Origin: CAUPWF01 sp036656615
GTDB lineage: Bacteria; Bacillota; Clostridia; Lachnospirales; Lachnospiraceae
Length of the DNA: 64,000 nt
Reading direction: 5' to 3'
Assembly: GCA_036656615.1 (NCBI GenBank)
Contig: JAVXHY010000005.1
Span: 1-64,000, forward strand
Position numbers and translations under genes: made by a program. How positions within the stretch are numbered: the stretch's first letter is position 1; each line of letters opens with the position of its first letter. Below the pieces are notes generated by a model. The model searched no databases, had not been told where the DNA came from, and worked only from the letters and a program-made list of their open reading frames with translations. Shown piece by piece: positions 14,606 to 23,895 of the stretch.

Positions 14606-15844
14606 ATGAAAAGAAGAGTGGTTGTAACAGGTATGGGGGCAATTACCCCAATCGGTAATTCGGTAGAGGAATTTTGGGAAGGTATTACAGCAGGGCAAGT
14701 AGGAATTGGTGAAATCACCAAGTTTGACACTACGGATTATAAAGTAAAGATAGCAGCAGAAGTAAAAGATTTTGTTGCAAAAGACCGGATGGAATTTAAA
14801 GCAGCGAAGCGAATGGAAGCATTTTCCCAGTATGCGGTTGCGGCAGCCAAAGAAGCAATGACACAATCAAAAATAGATATGACACAAGAAGATCCATATC
14901 GTGTAGGAGTGATTGTGGGATCTGGAATTGGAAGTCTGCAAAGTATAGAAAAAGAGTATACGAAGATATTGGAAAAAGGTCCTTCTAAAGTAAATCCATT
15001 GTTAATTCCACTGATGATTTCTAATATGGCAGCTGGAAACGTTGCAATTGGACTTGGAGCAAAAGGAAAATGTACCAATGTGGTAACTGCATGTGCAACG
15101 GGAACAAACTCCATTGGGGATGCATTCCGTGCCATTCAATATGGTGATGCAGAGGTGATGATAGCGGGTGGTACAGAAAGCTCAATTACACCTACCGCAG
15201 TTGCTGGCTTTACGAATCTGACCGCTCTTACTACAGTGGAAGATCCTTTGAAAGCCTCCATTCCATTTGATAAAGATAGAAATGGATTTGTGATTGGTGA
15301 AGGAGCCGGTATTGTTATTTTAGAAGAATTGGAACATGCGCAGCAAAGAAATGCGGATATTTTAGCTGAAGTAGTTGGATATGGTTCTACTTGTGATGCC
15401 TTTCATATTACCTCCCCGGCAGAAGATGGAAGTGGGGCTGCTAAGGCAATGTCTATTGCAATAGAAGAAGCAGGAATAAAACCAGAGAATGTAGCATATA
15501 TCAATGCTCACGGAACTGGAACTCACCACAATGATTTATTTGAAACCAGGGCAATTAAATTGGCATTTGGAGAAGCAGCAAAAACAGTAAAAGTTAGTTC
15601 GACGAAATCCATGATTGGGCATTTACTTGGAGCAGCAGGTGGGGTGGAATTTATCACCTGTGTAAAATCAATTTTAGAAGGATATATACATCCAACTGTA
15701 GGGTCTAAGGAATCAGAAGCAGAGTGTGATTTAGACTATGTATTTGGATCAGCTATTCACAAGGATATCAATTATGCACTAAGCAACTCACTGGGATTTG
15801 GCGGACATAATGCGTCACTCTTAGTTAAGAAATATGAAGGATAA
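14606..15844 (+). CDS. fabF: Beta-ketoacyl-ACP synthase II
   Basis: FabF condenses malonyl-ACP with the growing chain. The 412-residue thiolase-fold protein has Cys 163 in TACATGTNSIGDAF, and His residues in NAHGTGTHHNDLFE and KSMIGHLLGAAGG, the Cys-His-His set of KASII. It opens with MKRRVVVTGMGAITPIG. ATG 14,606 lies behind TAGGAGCGTG. It is the only elongation synthase in the operon. It overlaps nothing and precedes accB by 10 bp. Confidence 0.94.
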   Translation: MKRRVVVTGMGAITPIGNSVEEFWEGITAGQVGIGEITKFDTTDYKVKIAAEVKDFVAKDRMEFKAAKRMEAFSQYAVAAAKEAMTQSKIDMTQEDPYRVGVIVGSGIGSLQSIEKEYTKILEKGPSKVNPLLIPLMISNMAAGNVAIGLGAKGKCTNVVTACATGTNSIGDAFRAIQYGDAEVMIAGGTESSITPTAVAGFTNLTALTTVEDPLKASIPFDKDRNGFVIGEGAGIVILEELEHAQQRNADILAEVVGYGSTCDAFHITSPAEDGSGAAKAMSIAIEEAGIKPENVAYINAHGTGTHHNDLFETRAIKLAFGEAAKTVKVSSTKSMIGHLLGAAGGVEFITCVKSILEGYIHPTVGSKESEAECDLDYVFGSAIHKDINYALSNSLGFGGHNASLLVKKYEG

Positions 15845-15854
15845 AGGAGTCAAA

Positions 15855-16322
15855 ATGATGAAATTTGAAAACCTTTTAGAATTAATAAAAACGGTATCAG
15901 AATCCAAATTGTCTCATTTTAAATATGAAGATGAGGTCACCAAGCTATCTATGGGCAATGAGGAAATGGAACGGGTTTCTAGTATGGAACAAGATAGTCC
16001 GTTCAAAACTTGTGTTTCTTCTGCTTCATCGCCAGCAGTACAGGAAGAGACACCAAAGAGGGAAGAAGAAATAGTGGTCACAGAAAGTGGTCAGATTATA
16101 ACATGTCCTCTTGTTGGAACCTTTTATGCATCACCAACAGAAGGGACATCTTCTTTTGTTCAAGTGGGAGATCATGTGAAAAAAGGTCAGACACTTGCGA
16201 TTGTAGAAGCTATGAAACTTATGAATGATATTGAATGTGAAGTAGATGGAGTTATTACGGAAATACTGGTAGAAAATGGAAAAGCAGTAGAATATGGACA
16301 GCCATTATTTCGGATTTTATAG
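15855..16322 (+). CDS. accB: Biotin carboxyl carrier protein of acetyl-CoA carboxylase
   Basis: AccB carries biotin between the carboxylase and carboxyltransferase halves. ATG 15,855 is used because AAAGGAG lies five bases upstream; the in-frame ATG at 15,834 lies inside fabF. The 155-residue protein has an N-terminal helical docking part, a Glu/Ser/Pro-rich linker (about 40-75) and the biotinyl domain with Lys near 121 in VEAMKLMND. It precedes fabZ by 11 bp. Confidence 0.93.
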   Translation: MMKFENLLELIKTVSESKLSHFKYEDEVTKLSMGNEEMERVSSMEQDSPFKTCVSSASSPAVQEETPKREEEIVVTESGQIITCPLVGTFYASPTEGTSSFVQVGDHVKKGQTLAIVEAMKLMNDIECEVDGVITEILVENGKAVEYGQPLFRIL

Positions 16323-16333
16323 GAGGAAAACAG

Positions 16334-16756
16334 ATGTTAAATATCAAAGAAATTGAAGCTATTATCCCACATCGTCACCCCTTCCTTTTAATTGATTATA
16401 TAGAAGATTACGAACCGGGATCTTGGGCAATTGGCTATAAATGTGTTACGTTTCATGAGGATTTTTTTAAAGGACACTTTCCACAAGAACCGGTTATGCC
16501 AGGAGTGCTTACGGTAGAAGCCTTGGCGCAGGTGGGAGCAGTGGCTATTCTTAGTAAGGTGGAAAATCAGGGAAAGGTTGCTTACTTTGCAGGAATTAAC
16601 AAGTGCAAGATGAAGGGCAAAGTGATACCAGGAGATAAACTGCGTTTAGAAACACGTATTGTGAAACAAAAAGGACCAATGGGAATCGGAGAAGCAGTGG
16701 CCACAGTAGATGGAAAAGTTGTGGTAAGTGCAGAATTGACGTTTATGGTGGGATAG
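16334..16756 (+). CDS. fabZ: 3-hydroxyacyl-ACP dehydratase
   Basis: FabZ dehydrates 3-hydroxyacyl-ACP. The 140-residue hot-dog protein shows IPHRHPFLLID, then the active-site helix FKGHFPQEPVMPGVLTVEAL (catalytic His and Glu) and KCKMKGKVIPGDKL. ATG 16,334 follows TAGGAGG. The enzyme sits between accB and accC, an arrangement common in Clostridia and streptococci. No FabM/FabN-type isomerase was recognised nearby, so the source of unsaturated acyl chains is not visible here. Confidence 0.93.
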   Translation: MLNIKEIEAIIPHRHPFLLIDYIEDYEPGSWAIGYKCVTFHEDFFKGHFPQEPVMPGVLTVEALAQVGAVAILSKVENQGKVAYFAGINKCKMKGKVIPGDKLRLETRIVKQKGPMGIGEAVATVDGKVVVSAELTFMVG

Positions 16757-16764
16757 GAGAAACG

Positions 16765-18099
16765 ATGATTAATAAAGTATTGATTGCGAACCGAGGAGAG
16801 ATTGCAGTGCGTATTATACGTGCCTGCAGGGAGATGGGAATTGAAACAGTAGCTGTTTATTCAGAAGCAGATACAGAGGCACTTCATACGCAATTAGCGG
16901 ATGAAGCTATTTGTATTGGTCCCGCAGCATCTACGGAAAGCTATTTGAATATGGAACGAATCATAAGTGCAACCATTATTTCAGGAGCAGACGCCATTCA
17001 TCCTGGTTTTGGATTTTTGTCAGAAAATAGTAAATTCGTGGAATTATGTGAGAAATGTAATATTACGTTTATTGGGCCTGGGGCAGAAGTAATTCGGAAA
17101 ATGGGTCACAAATCACAGGCACGAAACACGATGATTGCAGCTGGAGTACCAGTGATACCGGGAAGTACAGAGAATATTGTAGATGTAGAATCTGGTGTAC
17201 AAGTGGCAGAGACAATTGGATATCCAGTAATCGTGAAAGCAGCACTTGGCGGAGGCGGTAAAGGAATGAGAGTAGCTGAGAGTCCTGAAAAATTTCGGGA
17301 TGCTTTTCAAACAGCTCAAAAAGAATCCCAGATGGCATTTGGAGATCATACCATGTATATCGAACATTTTGTACAGAATCCAAGGCATATTGAGTTTCAG
17401 ATTCTAGCAGACAGTCAGGGAAATATCATACATTTAGGAGAACGTGACTGCTCTATCCAAAGGAATCATCAAAAAATGATTGAGGAAGCACCTTCTATGG
17501 CAATTACAGATGCATTACGCCAAGAAATGGGTCAGGCAGCGGTAAAGGCAGCTAAAGCAGCTGGATACGTCAATGCAGGAACTATTGAATTCTTATTAGA
17601 GCGTAATCAGAATTTCTACTTTATGGAAATGAATACTAGAATTCAGGTAGAACATCCAGTAACGGAATGGGTTACCGGAATTGATTTAGTGAAAGAGCAG
17701 ATTAAAATCGCAGATGGCAGACCATTATCCTACAGACAAGAGGATGTTAAAATTACGGGTCATGCCATTGAATGCCGTATCAATGCAGAAAACCCAAAGA
17801 AGAATTTCCGACCATCACCGGGTCTGATTACTGGAGTCTATTTGCCAGGTGGGAAGGGAGTACGTGTAGATGCAGCCATTTATAGTGGGTATGTTGTACC
17901 ACCATATTATGATTCCATGCTGGCAAAACTAATCGTACATGCAAAGAACAGAGATGAAGCAATTAAAAAAATGAGAAGTGCATTGGGCGAAATAATAATT
18001 GAAGGAATTGATACAAATGTTGATTATCAATATGAGATTATGAATCATCCGGATTATTTGGCCGGGAATATTGATATTGAGTTCATTCAAAAAATGTAG
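16765..18099 (+). CDS. accC: Biotin carboxylase subunit of acetyl-CoA carboxylase
   Basis: AccC uses ATP and bicarbonate to carboxylate biotin on AccB. The 444-residue ATP-grasp enzyme opens MINKVLIANRGEIAVRIIRA and shows the glycine-rich KAALGGGGKGMRV loop, HFVQNPRHIEFQ, GERDCSIQRNHQK, EMNTRIQVEHPVTE and a C-terminal biotin-carboxylase domain (HAIECRINAENP). Full length for the family. ATG 16,765 follows TAGGAGAA, 8 bp behind fabZ. Confidence 0.95.
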   Translation: MINKVLIANRGEIAVRIIRACREMGIETVAVYSEADTEALHTQLADEAICIGPAASTESYLNMERIISATIISGADAIHPGFGFLSENSKFVELCEKCNITFIGPGAEVIRKMGHKSQARNTMIAAGVPVIPGSTENIVDVESGVQVAETIGYPVIVKAALGGGGKGMRVAESPEKFRDAFQTAQKESQMAFGDHTMYIEHFVQNPRHIEFQILADSQGNIIHLGERDCSIQRNHQKMIEEAPSMAITDALRQEMGQAAVKAAKAAGYVNAGTIEFLLERNQNFYFMEMNTRIQVEHPVTEWVTGIDLVKEQIKIADGRPLSYRQEDVKITGHAIECRINAENPKKNFRPSPGLITGVYLPGGKGVRVDAAIYSGYVVPPYYDSMLAKLIVHAKNRDEAIKKMRSALGEIIIEGIDTNVDYQYEIMNHPDYLAGNIDIEFIQKM

Positions 18100-18111
18100 G
18101 GGTGAAGAAGA

Positions 18112-19905
18112 TTGAAGCTTGCAAATATGTTTAAAAAAACACAGAAAAAAAGTTATATATCACTTAAAACCGCACCTATTACTCATAATGGAAGTCTGGA
18201 AAATGAGTCATTAGCTATAGATAAAGAAGCGCAGACAGAGAAAGAGTCTAAGGCAAAGCCAGAGGTGCCGGCAGGGTTATTAAAAAAATGCAATAAATGT
18301 AATTCTGCAATTTTTACAGAAGAAGCAAAAAGTAATGGCTATATTTGTCCTAAATGCAATAATTATTTTCGCATGAATGCATTTCACAGAATTGAAATGG
18401 TGGTTGAACCGGGGACATTTGAACCATGGGACCAGCATTTGATTACCAAAAATCCTTTGCATTATAAAGGGTATGAGGAAAAAATAGAATTACTTCAGGA
18501 AAAAACCAAATTAGATGAAGCGGTTATAACTGGTTCCGCAATAATTGGAAATACGAAGGTAGTATTAGCAGTTTGTGATGGTAGATTTCTTATGGCCAGT
18601 ATGGGTGAGGTAGTGGGAGAGAAAATAACAAGAGCAATCGAGCGGGCAGCAAAGGAAAAATTGCCAGTAGTTATTTTTGCTTGTTCTGGAGGAGCTAGAA
18701 TGCAGGAGGGAATCGTGTCCCTGATGCAGATGGCAAAGACAGCGGCAGCCCTCAAACGCTTAAGTGATGCAGGACAGCTATATATTTCAATCTTAACAGA
18801 TCCAACTACTGGAGGCGTGACCGCAAGCTTTGCCATGCTGGGAGATATTATTTTGGCAGAACCCGGAGCATTGATTGGTTTTGCAGGACCAAGGGTGATT
18901 GAACAAACCATTGGTCAAAAGCTACCAAGAGGATTTCAAAGGTCGGAATTCTTATTGGAGCATGGATTTATTGACGCCATTGTAGAACGTGGACACATGA
19001 AACAATGTATTTCACAGATATTAGATATACATGTTCAAGGGCAATTGGTGGAACCAATCATGGATGTGAAAAAGGAAAATCAAAAGCATATTTCTGCCCA
19101 TGAGTCATCTACAATGAAAAAGAGTATGACTCCTTGGGAACGTGTTCAAATATCCAGGATGAAAGATCGACCGGTAGGAGAGGATTATATCCATCAACTA
19201 TTTACGGATTTTCTAGAGTTTCATGGAGATAGATATTATAAAGATGATACAGCGATTATTGGAGGAGTGGCTAGATTTCATGGTATGGCAGTCACTGTGA
19301 TCGCACAGGCGAAGGGGAGAAATACCAAGGAAAATATTATGAGAAACTTTGGAATGCCTTCGCCGGAAGGGTATCGGAAATCCCTGCGTTTAATGAAACA
19401 GGCAGAGAAATTTAATCGTCCGGTCATTTGCTTTGTAGATACACCAGGGGCTTTTTGTGGATTGGAAGCGGAAGAACGTGGGCAAGGGGAAGCAATTGCA
19501 CGTAATCTATTTGAATTATCTGGTCTTAAGGTTCCGGTATTATCCGTGATTATTGGAGAAGGCGGAAGTGGCGGCGCACTTGCAATGGCAGTAGCAGATG
19601 AGGTATGGATGCTGGAAAATTCCGTTTATTCTATTCTGTCACCAGAGGGCTATGCTTCCATTCTTTGGAAGGACAGCAAACGTGCAAAGGAAGCATCTGA
19701 GGTCATGAAGCTTACAGCTTCTAATTTAAAAGAATTGGGAATGATTGAGCGGGTCATGAAAGAACCGTCACATTATACAGTTGAAAAGCTTCCGATGGTT
19801 TGTAAAGAATTGGACCGGCATATGCATACATTTATGAAAGTTTATGGAAATATGGAAAAAAATGATTTGATTGAAAAAAGATATCAACGTTTTCGACGAA
19901 TGTAA
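18112..19905 (+). CDS. accDA: Acetyl-CoA carboxylase carboxyltransferase, AccD-AccA fusion
   Basis: A single 597-residue polypeptide carries both carboxyltransferase subunits. The AccD half (about 55-320) has the four-Cys zinc ribbon (KKCNKCN near 60, YICPKCN near 80) and the crotonase-fold CSGGARMQEG and PTTGGVTASFAMLGD motifs. The AccA half (about 335-597) has the GDRYYKDDTAIIGG, FGMPSPEGYRKSLRLMK, FVDTPGAFCGLEAEERGQGE and GEGGSGGALAMA motifs. A Lys/Ser-rich linker joins them near residue 320-335. TTG 18,112 is preferred because GGGGTGAAG is well spaced; ATG 18,127 is an alternative. No frameshift separates the halves. It transfers carboxyl from biotin to acetyl-CoA. Confidence 0.92.
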   Translation: MKLANMFKKTQKKSYISLKTAPITHNGSLENESLAIDKEAQTEKESKAKPEVPAGLLKKCNKCNSAIFTEEAKSNGYICPKCNNYFRMNAFHRIEMVVEPGTFEPWDQHLITKNPLHYKGYEEKIELLQEKTKLDEAVITGSAIIGNTKVVLAVCDGRFLMASMGEVVGEKITRAIERAAKEKLPVVIFACSGGARMQEGIVSLMQMAKTAAALKRLSDAGQLYISILTDPTTGGVTASFAMLGDIILAEPGALIGFAGPRVIEQTIGQKLPRGFQRSEFLLEHGFIDAIVERGHMKQCISQILDIHVQGQLVEPIMDVKKENQKHISAHESSTMKKSMTPWERVQISRMKDRPVGEDYIHQLFTDFLEFHGDRYYKDDTAIIGGVARFHGMAVTVIAQAKGRNTKENIMRNFGMPSPEGYRKSLRLMKQAEKFNRPVICFVDTPGAFCGLEAEERGQGEAIARNLFELSGLKVPVLSVIIGEGGSGGALAMAVADEVWMLENSVYSILSPEGYASILWKDSKRAKEASEVMKLTASNLKELGMIERVMKEPSHYTVEKLPMVCKELDRHMHTFMKVYGNMEKNDLIEKRYQRFRRM

Positions 19906-19917
19906 GGAGAAAATAGG

Positions 19918-20973
19918 ATGAAATATAAACCATTGGTTATAGGGGAATTAGTCGCAGAGGTACCAATTATACAAGGCGGAATGGGTGTTGGTGTGAGCCT
20001 TGGCAATTTAGCAGGAGCCGTCGCTAAGGAGGGCGGAATTGGTATTATTTCTGCAGCTCAAATTGGATATAGAGAAGATAATTTTGATACCGATCCTTTG
20101 GCAGCTAATCTTGTGGCAATAAGAAAAGAATATAAAAAAGCAAGAGATATTGCTCCCAAAGGAATTATCGGTTATAATATTATGGTGGCGATGCAGCATT
20201 ATGAAAAATATGTGAAGGAAGCAGCTATGGTAGGAGCCGATCTCATTATATCAGGAGCAGGTCTGGCAACAGAACTGCCTCAATTTATTGCAGGAACCAA
20301 AGTGAAAATCGCTCCCATTGTATCAACAGCAAAATCAGCAAGTGTTATTTTAAAATATTGGGATAGAAAATATGCAAGAACCGCAGACTTGGTTGTTATT
20401 GAGGGACCAAAAGCAGGAGGGCATTTAGGATTTAAGAGAGAACAGTTGGAAAAATATGATGAAACCACCTATAGGGATGAAATAAAGTCCATTATGGAAA
20501 TTGTAGCATCCTATGGAGAAAAACATGGAGTTTTGATTCCAATTGTAGTTGCCGGTGGACTGGAAAATGCTGCACAGGTGGAAGACGTTATGGGACTAGG
20601 TGTAGATGGAGTCCAGGTAGCAAGCCGGTTTGTTACAACCTTGGAATGCGACGTAAATGAAGCATTCAAGCAGTGCTATATAGATGCAAAGGAAGAAGAT
20701 ATTGTTATCGTAACCAGTCCTGTGGGGATGCCTGGAAGAGCCATTCGCAATCCTTTTATTAAGCGGATTGAGTCTGGAGAAAAAGTACCGGTTAAGAATT
20801 GCCATCGGTGTTTACGAAAATGCAATTTACAGGAAATTCCTTATTGTATTACAGAAGCATTAGTAAATGCAGCCAAAGGCGATGTAGATCAGGGACTTAT
20901 TTTCTGTGGAGCTTATACCTATAAAGCGGATAAAATAGAAACCGTAAAGGAAGTAATCACTTCGTTAATGTAG
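19918..20973 (+). CDS. Nitronate monooxygenase/FabK-like FMN enzyme
   Basis: A second TIM-barrel FMN protein (351 residues) resembles FabK but is longer. It opens PIIQGGMGVGVSLGNLAGAV and has IEGPKAGGHLGF, PIVVAGGLENAAQVEDVMGL and VDGVQVASRFV. The C-terminal part has a Cys cluster (KNCHRCLRKCN, then IPYC) not seen in FabK, possibly metal-binding or redox-active. It is in the operon, 12 bp after accDA, so a role in fatty-acid metabolism is likely. Whether it reduces enoyl-ACP or detoxifies nitronates cannot be decided from sequence. Confidence 0.8.
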   Translation: MKYKPLVIGELVAEVPIIQGGMGVGVSLGNLAGAVAKEGGIGIISAAQIGYREDNFDTDPLAANLVAIRKEYKKARDIAPKGIIGYNIMVAMQHYEKYVKEAAMVGADLIISGAGLATELPQFIAGTKVKIAPIVSTAKSASVILKYWDRKYARTADLVVIEGPKAGGHLGFKREQLEKYDETTYRDEIKSIMEIVASYGEKHGVLIPIVVAGGLENAAQVEDVMGLGVDGVQVASRFVTTLECDVNEAFKQCYIDAKEEDIVIVTSPVGMPGRAIRNPFIKRIESGEKVPVKNCHRCLRKCNLQEIPYCITEALVNAAKGDVDQGLIFCGAYTYKADKIETVKEVITSLM

Positions 20974-21033
20974 GAGTGAAGAGATAGAAATCCAAATTCT
21001 AACTAGTCAATATACTGGCGGGGAGATGAGAAA

Positions 21034-21477
21034 GTGAATACACATGATACAATTAATGAACTATTAGTTCACCTGTACAATGAAATCTGGGAGCTGGAAG
21101 AGCATGCAATTATTACAGAAGAATTTAAGAATATTAGTAATAATGATATGCATATTATTGAGGCAATTGGATTAGGAGATGGCAATAATATGTCTACAAT
21201 TGCAAAGAAACTTAAGATTACAGTGGGTTCACTTACTACATCCATGAATAGTCTGGTGAATAAGAAGTATGTGATGAGGCAAAGAAGTGAGGAAGACCGA
21301 AGGGTAGTATATATTCGATTACTGCCTAAGGGTGAACGGGCATTTTATCATCATAAAGAATTTCATAATCAAATGATTAATGCAGTAGTAGATACCCTTG
21401 GAGAAAATGAAGTGCCTATATTATTGAATACATTAAATCGGCTTTCGGAGTTCTTTCGCTCTTATAAGCCAAACTAA
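21034..21477 (+). CDS. fabT: MarR-family fatty-acid regulator, FabT-like
   Basis: A 147-residue winged-helix protein. The recognition region is NMSTIAKKLKITVGSLTTSM with the wing QRSEEDRRVVYIRL, matching FabT rather than generic MarR. The FabT-type palindrome on the fabH promoter fits this. In streptococci FabT represses fab genes with acyl-ACP as co-repressor. GTG 21,034 follows GGGGAGATGAG. It is the last gene of the fab operon (60 bp after the FMN enzyme) and only 17 bp before iorA, so it could be autoregulated and cotranscribed with both. Confidence 0.8.
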   Translation: MNTHDTINELLVHLYNEIWELEEHAIITEEFKNISNNDMHIIEAIGLGDGNNMSTIAKKLKITVGSLTTSMNSLVNKKYVMRQRSEEDRRVVYIRLLPKGERAFYHHKEFHNQMINAVVDTLGENEVPILLNTLNRLSEFFRSYKPN

Positions 21478-21494
21478 GAAGAGAGGATTGTATC

Positions 21495-23309
21495 ATGACA
21501 AAAAGTTTTTTAATGGGAAATGAAGCAATTGGGTTAGGTGCAATAAGGGCAGGAGTAGGCGTAGTTACTGGATATCCGGGGACTCCGTCTACAGAAGTTT
21601 TAGAGACGATTGCAAAAAATAATCCAGGAAACGTGTATGTAGAATGGTCTGTAAATGAAAAGGCCGCGCTTGAAGTGGCAGCAGGAGCAGCTTACACGGG
21701 TACTAGAACTATGGTAACTATGAAGCAGGTGGGATTAAATGTTGCATCGGATCCGCTGATGAGTCTTGCTTATGTAGGTGTGAAAGGGGGAATGGTCATT
21801 GTAGCAGCGGATGATCCAGGACCAATTTCTTCACAGACAGAGCAAGATACAAGGCATTTTGCACAGTTTTGCAAACTTCCTGTTTTTGATCCCTGTTCTC
21901 CGGAGGAAGCATATGAAATGATAGGAGATGCATTTACATATTCAGAGAAGTATCATACCCCAGTGTTGTTTCGTCCAACCACTAGGATTTGTCATGGATG
22001 CGCCTCTATAGAGTTGAAAGAAAAGGAACAGATAACACCACCAGAAGGCTTTATTAAAGATGCTTCTAAGTGGGTTATTTTTCCAAAGCTTTCTTATCAG
22101 AATCATCAGATGATAGAACAACGACTTCCTCAAATTGGGAATGATTTTTCAAACTATCAGAGGAATGAAATCAGTGGAAGCGGAGTTAAAGGTATTATCA
22201 CTGGTGGTATTAGTTACGCATATGTGAAAGAAGCACTGAACGGATATCAGAACGTCAAAATATTGAAAGTGGCAACTCCCCATCCATTTCCCCAAAAGCT
22301 GGCTTTGGAATTCTTAGATGGTCTTACGGAAGTTCTTTCCGTGGAGGAACTAGATCCAGTTTTGGAAAAAGAATTACTTCTCTTATGTGGAACACATCAT
22401 TTACAGGTGGATATACTTGGTAAGTTGACCAATCATGTGAAGAATGCAGGAGAGAATAGTGTAGAGTCTGTAAGCAGCTCGTTGGAGAAATTTTTACAAG
22501 TTTCAGAGGGAACCTTAATTGGTTCACTGAAAAAGACGACTTCTATAGAATCTATAGAGATTCCAACACTGCCCATTCGTCCACCGGTATTATGTGCCGG
22601 ATGTTCTCACCGAGCATCCTTTTATGCGGTGAAAAGAGCATTAGAAGGACAAGAATCGGTATTTTGTGGAGACATTGGATGTTATACACTTGGAAATGCA
22701 AAACCACTTGAAATGGTGGATACCTGTCTTTGTATGGGTGCAGGAATTACCATTGCACAAGGCATTGGAAGAGTAGAGCCATACAAAAAGCAAGTAGCCT
22801 TTGTAGGGGATTCCACATTTTTTGCTGCCGGTATCACTGGAATTATAAATGCCGTTTACAACGAAGCAGATTTGACTGTAGTCATACTTGATAATTCAAC
22901 AACGGCCATGACAGGTCACCAGCCACACCCAGGAACAGGGAAGACCATGATGGGTCATGTGGTTGATAAAATCAATATAGAACAGGTTCTTCATGGAATT
23001 GGAATTCAGGAGGTTGCGGTAGTTAACCCACTGGAATTGGAAACGGCAATCCAGACATTTCGGAAGATCACAGAAAAACAAGGAGTCAAAGCAATCATCT
23101 TTCGTTCTCCATGTATTGCACTATTAAAAAACAAAGAACGCATGACCTGTGAAATTAATCAGGATATTTGTGTGCAGTGCCAGGCGTGTATTCGAGAAAT
23201 AGGATGTCCTGCTTTATCTTTCAAGAATGATTTGGTTGGGATAGATAAGAATCTGTGTAACGGATGTGGCTTATGTACACAAATATGTTCTGTACATGCA
23301 ATCCAGTAA
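21495..23309 (+). CDS. iorA: Indolepyruvate:ferredoxin oxidoreductase, alpha subunit
   Basis: IorA with IorB oxidatively decarboxylates aryl pyruvates to arylacetyl-CoA, reducing ferredoxin. The 604-residue protein has the N-terminal pyrimidine domain (GVVTGYPGTPSTEVLETIAK), a TPP-binding domain (CGDIGCYTLG; VVILDNSTTAMTGHQPHPGT) and a C-terminal two-[4Fe-4S] ferredoxin domain (CVQCQACIREIGCP; CNGCGLCTQICSVHAI). Full length. ATG 21,495 follows GAAGAGAGGA. First of three contiguous genes with iorB and paaK. Confidence 0.92.
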   Translation: MTKSFLMGNEAIGLGAIRAGVGVVTGYPGTPSTEVLETIAKNNPGNVYVEWSVNEKAALEVAAGAAYTGTRTMVTMKQVGLNVASDPLMSLAYVGVKGGMVIVAADDPGPISSQTEQDTRHFAQFCKLPVFDPCSPEEAYEMIGDAFTYSEKYHTPVLFRPTTRICHGCASIELKEKEQITPPEGFIKDASKWVIFPKLSYQNHQMIEQRLPQIGNDFSNYQRNEISGSGVKGIITGGISYAYVKEALNGYQNVKILKVATPHPFPQKLALEFLDGLTEVLSVEELDPVLEKELLLLCGTHHLQVDILGKLTNHVKNAGENSVESVSSSLEKFLQVSEGTLIGSLKKTTSIESIEIPTLPIRPPVLCAGCSHRASFYAVKRALEGQESVFCGDIGCYTLGNAKPLEMVDTCLCMGAGITIAQGIGRVEPYKKQVAFVGDSTFFAAGITGIINAVYNEADLTVVILDNSTTAMTGHQPHPGTGKTMMGHVVDKINIEQVLHGIGIQEVAVVNPLELETAIQTFRKITEKQGVKAIIFRSPCIALLKNKERMTCEINQDICVQCQACIREIGCPALSFKNDLVGIDKNLCNGCGLCTQICSVHAIQ

Positions 23310-23319
23310 GGGGGACACG

Positions 23320-23895
23320 ATGATGAAAAGTATTTTATTATGTGGAGTTGGAGGACAGGGAACCATATTGGCATCCAAATTAATTGCCTGTGCAGCAATG
23401 GAAAAAGGATTGGAAGCAAGAAGTGCAGAAACCATTGGCATGGCACAAAGAGGAGGTTCAGTGGTGAGTCATATTCGAATAGGAAACCAAATAGAATCTC
23501 CTATGATTCCACTTGGGGCTGCGGATGTGATTATTGGATTTGAACCAGGAGAAGTAGTGCGTGTACTTCCTTATTTGAAAGAAGGTGGATGTGTGATTGT
23601 ATGTCCGGATTCCATTCAGCCGGTTACTGCCTCCCTTGGAATGGGCTCATATAACGCAGATAAAGCAGTTGCATATATTCAGAAGGTCATACCACATACG
23701 ATTTTGGTTCAAGGAACAGCAATCTGTGAAGCTTGTCATTCAGCAAAGGTGCTAAATATGGCATTGTTAGGAGCAGCGGCAGGTGATGTGCTGGGAATTA
23801 GTATGTCAGAAATGGAACAGGCATTGATTACACTATTACCAGAAAAATTCAGGGAAATGAATGAAAAAGCGTTAAGATTGGGGGCACAATCATGA
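23320..23895 (+). CDS. iorB: Indolepyruvate:ferredoxin oxidoreductase, beta subunit
   Basis: The gamma-type domain partner of IorA. The frame is open upstream to 23,266 inside iorA, but AAGGGGGA at 23,308-23,314 places the start at ATG 23,320 (or the adjacent ATG 23,323). The 191-residue protein begins MMKSILLCGVGGQGTILASK, the diagnostic glycine-rich loop, followed by SAETIGMAQRGGSVVSHIR. It overlaps paaK by ATGA. Confidence 0.92.
   Translation: MMKSILLCGVGGQGTILASKLIACAAMEKGLEARSAETIGMAQRGGSVVSHIRIGNQIESPMIPLGAADVIIGFEPGEVVRVLPYLKEGGCVIVCPDSIQPVTASLGMGSYNADKAVAYIQKVIPHTILVQGTAICEACHSAKVLNMALLGAAAGDVLGISMSEMEQALITLLPEKFREMNEKALRLGAQS

Noticed and set aside
14737..15135. Minus-strand frame of 132 codons inside fabF
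   Set aside because: Antisense shadow of a strongly conserved gene, rich in Ala/Ser from reversed codons. No ribosome site.
18495..18911. Minus-strand frame of 138 codons inside accDA
   Set aside because: Shadow of the conserved AccD half.
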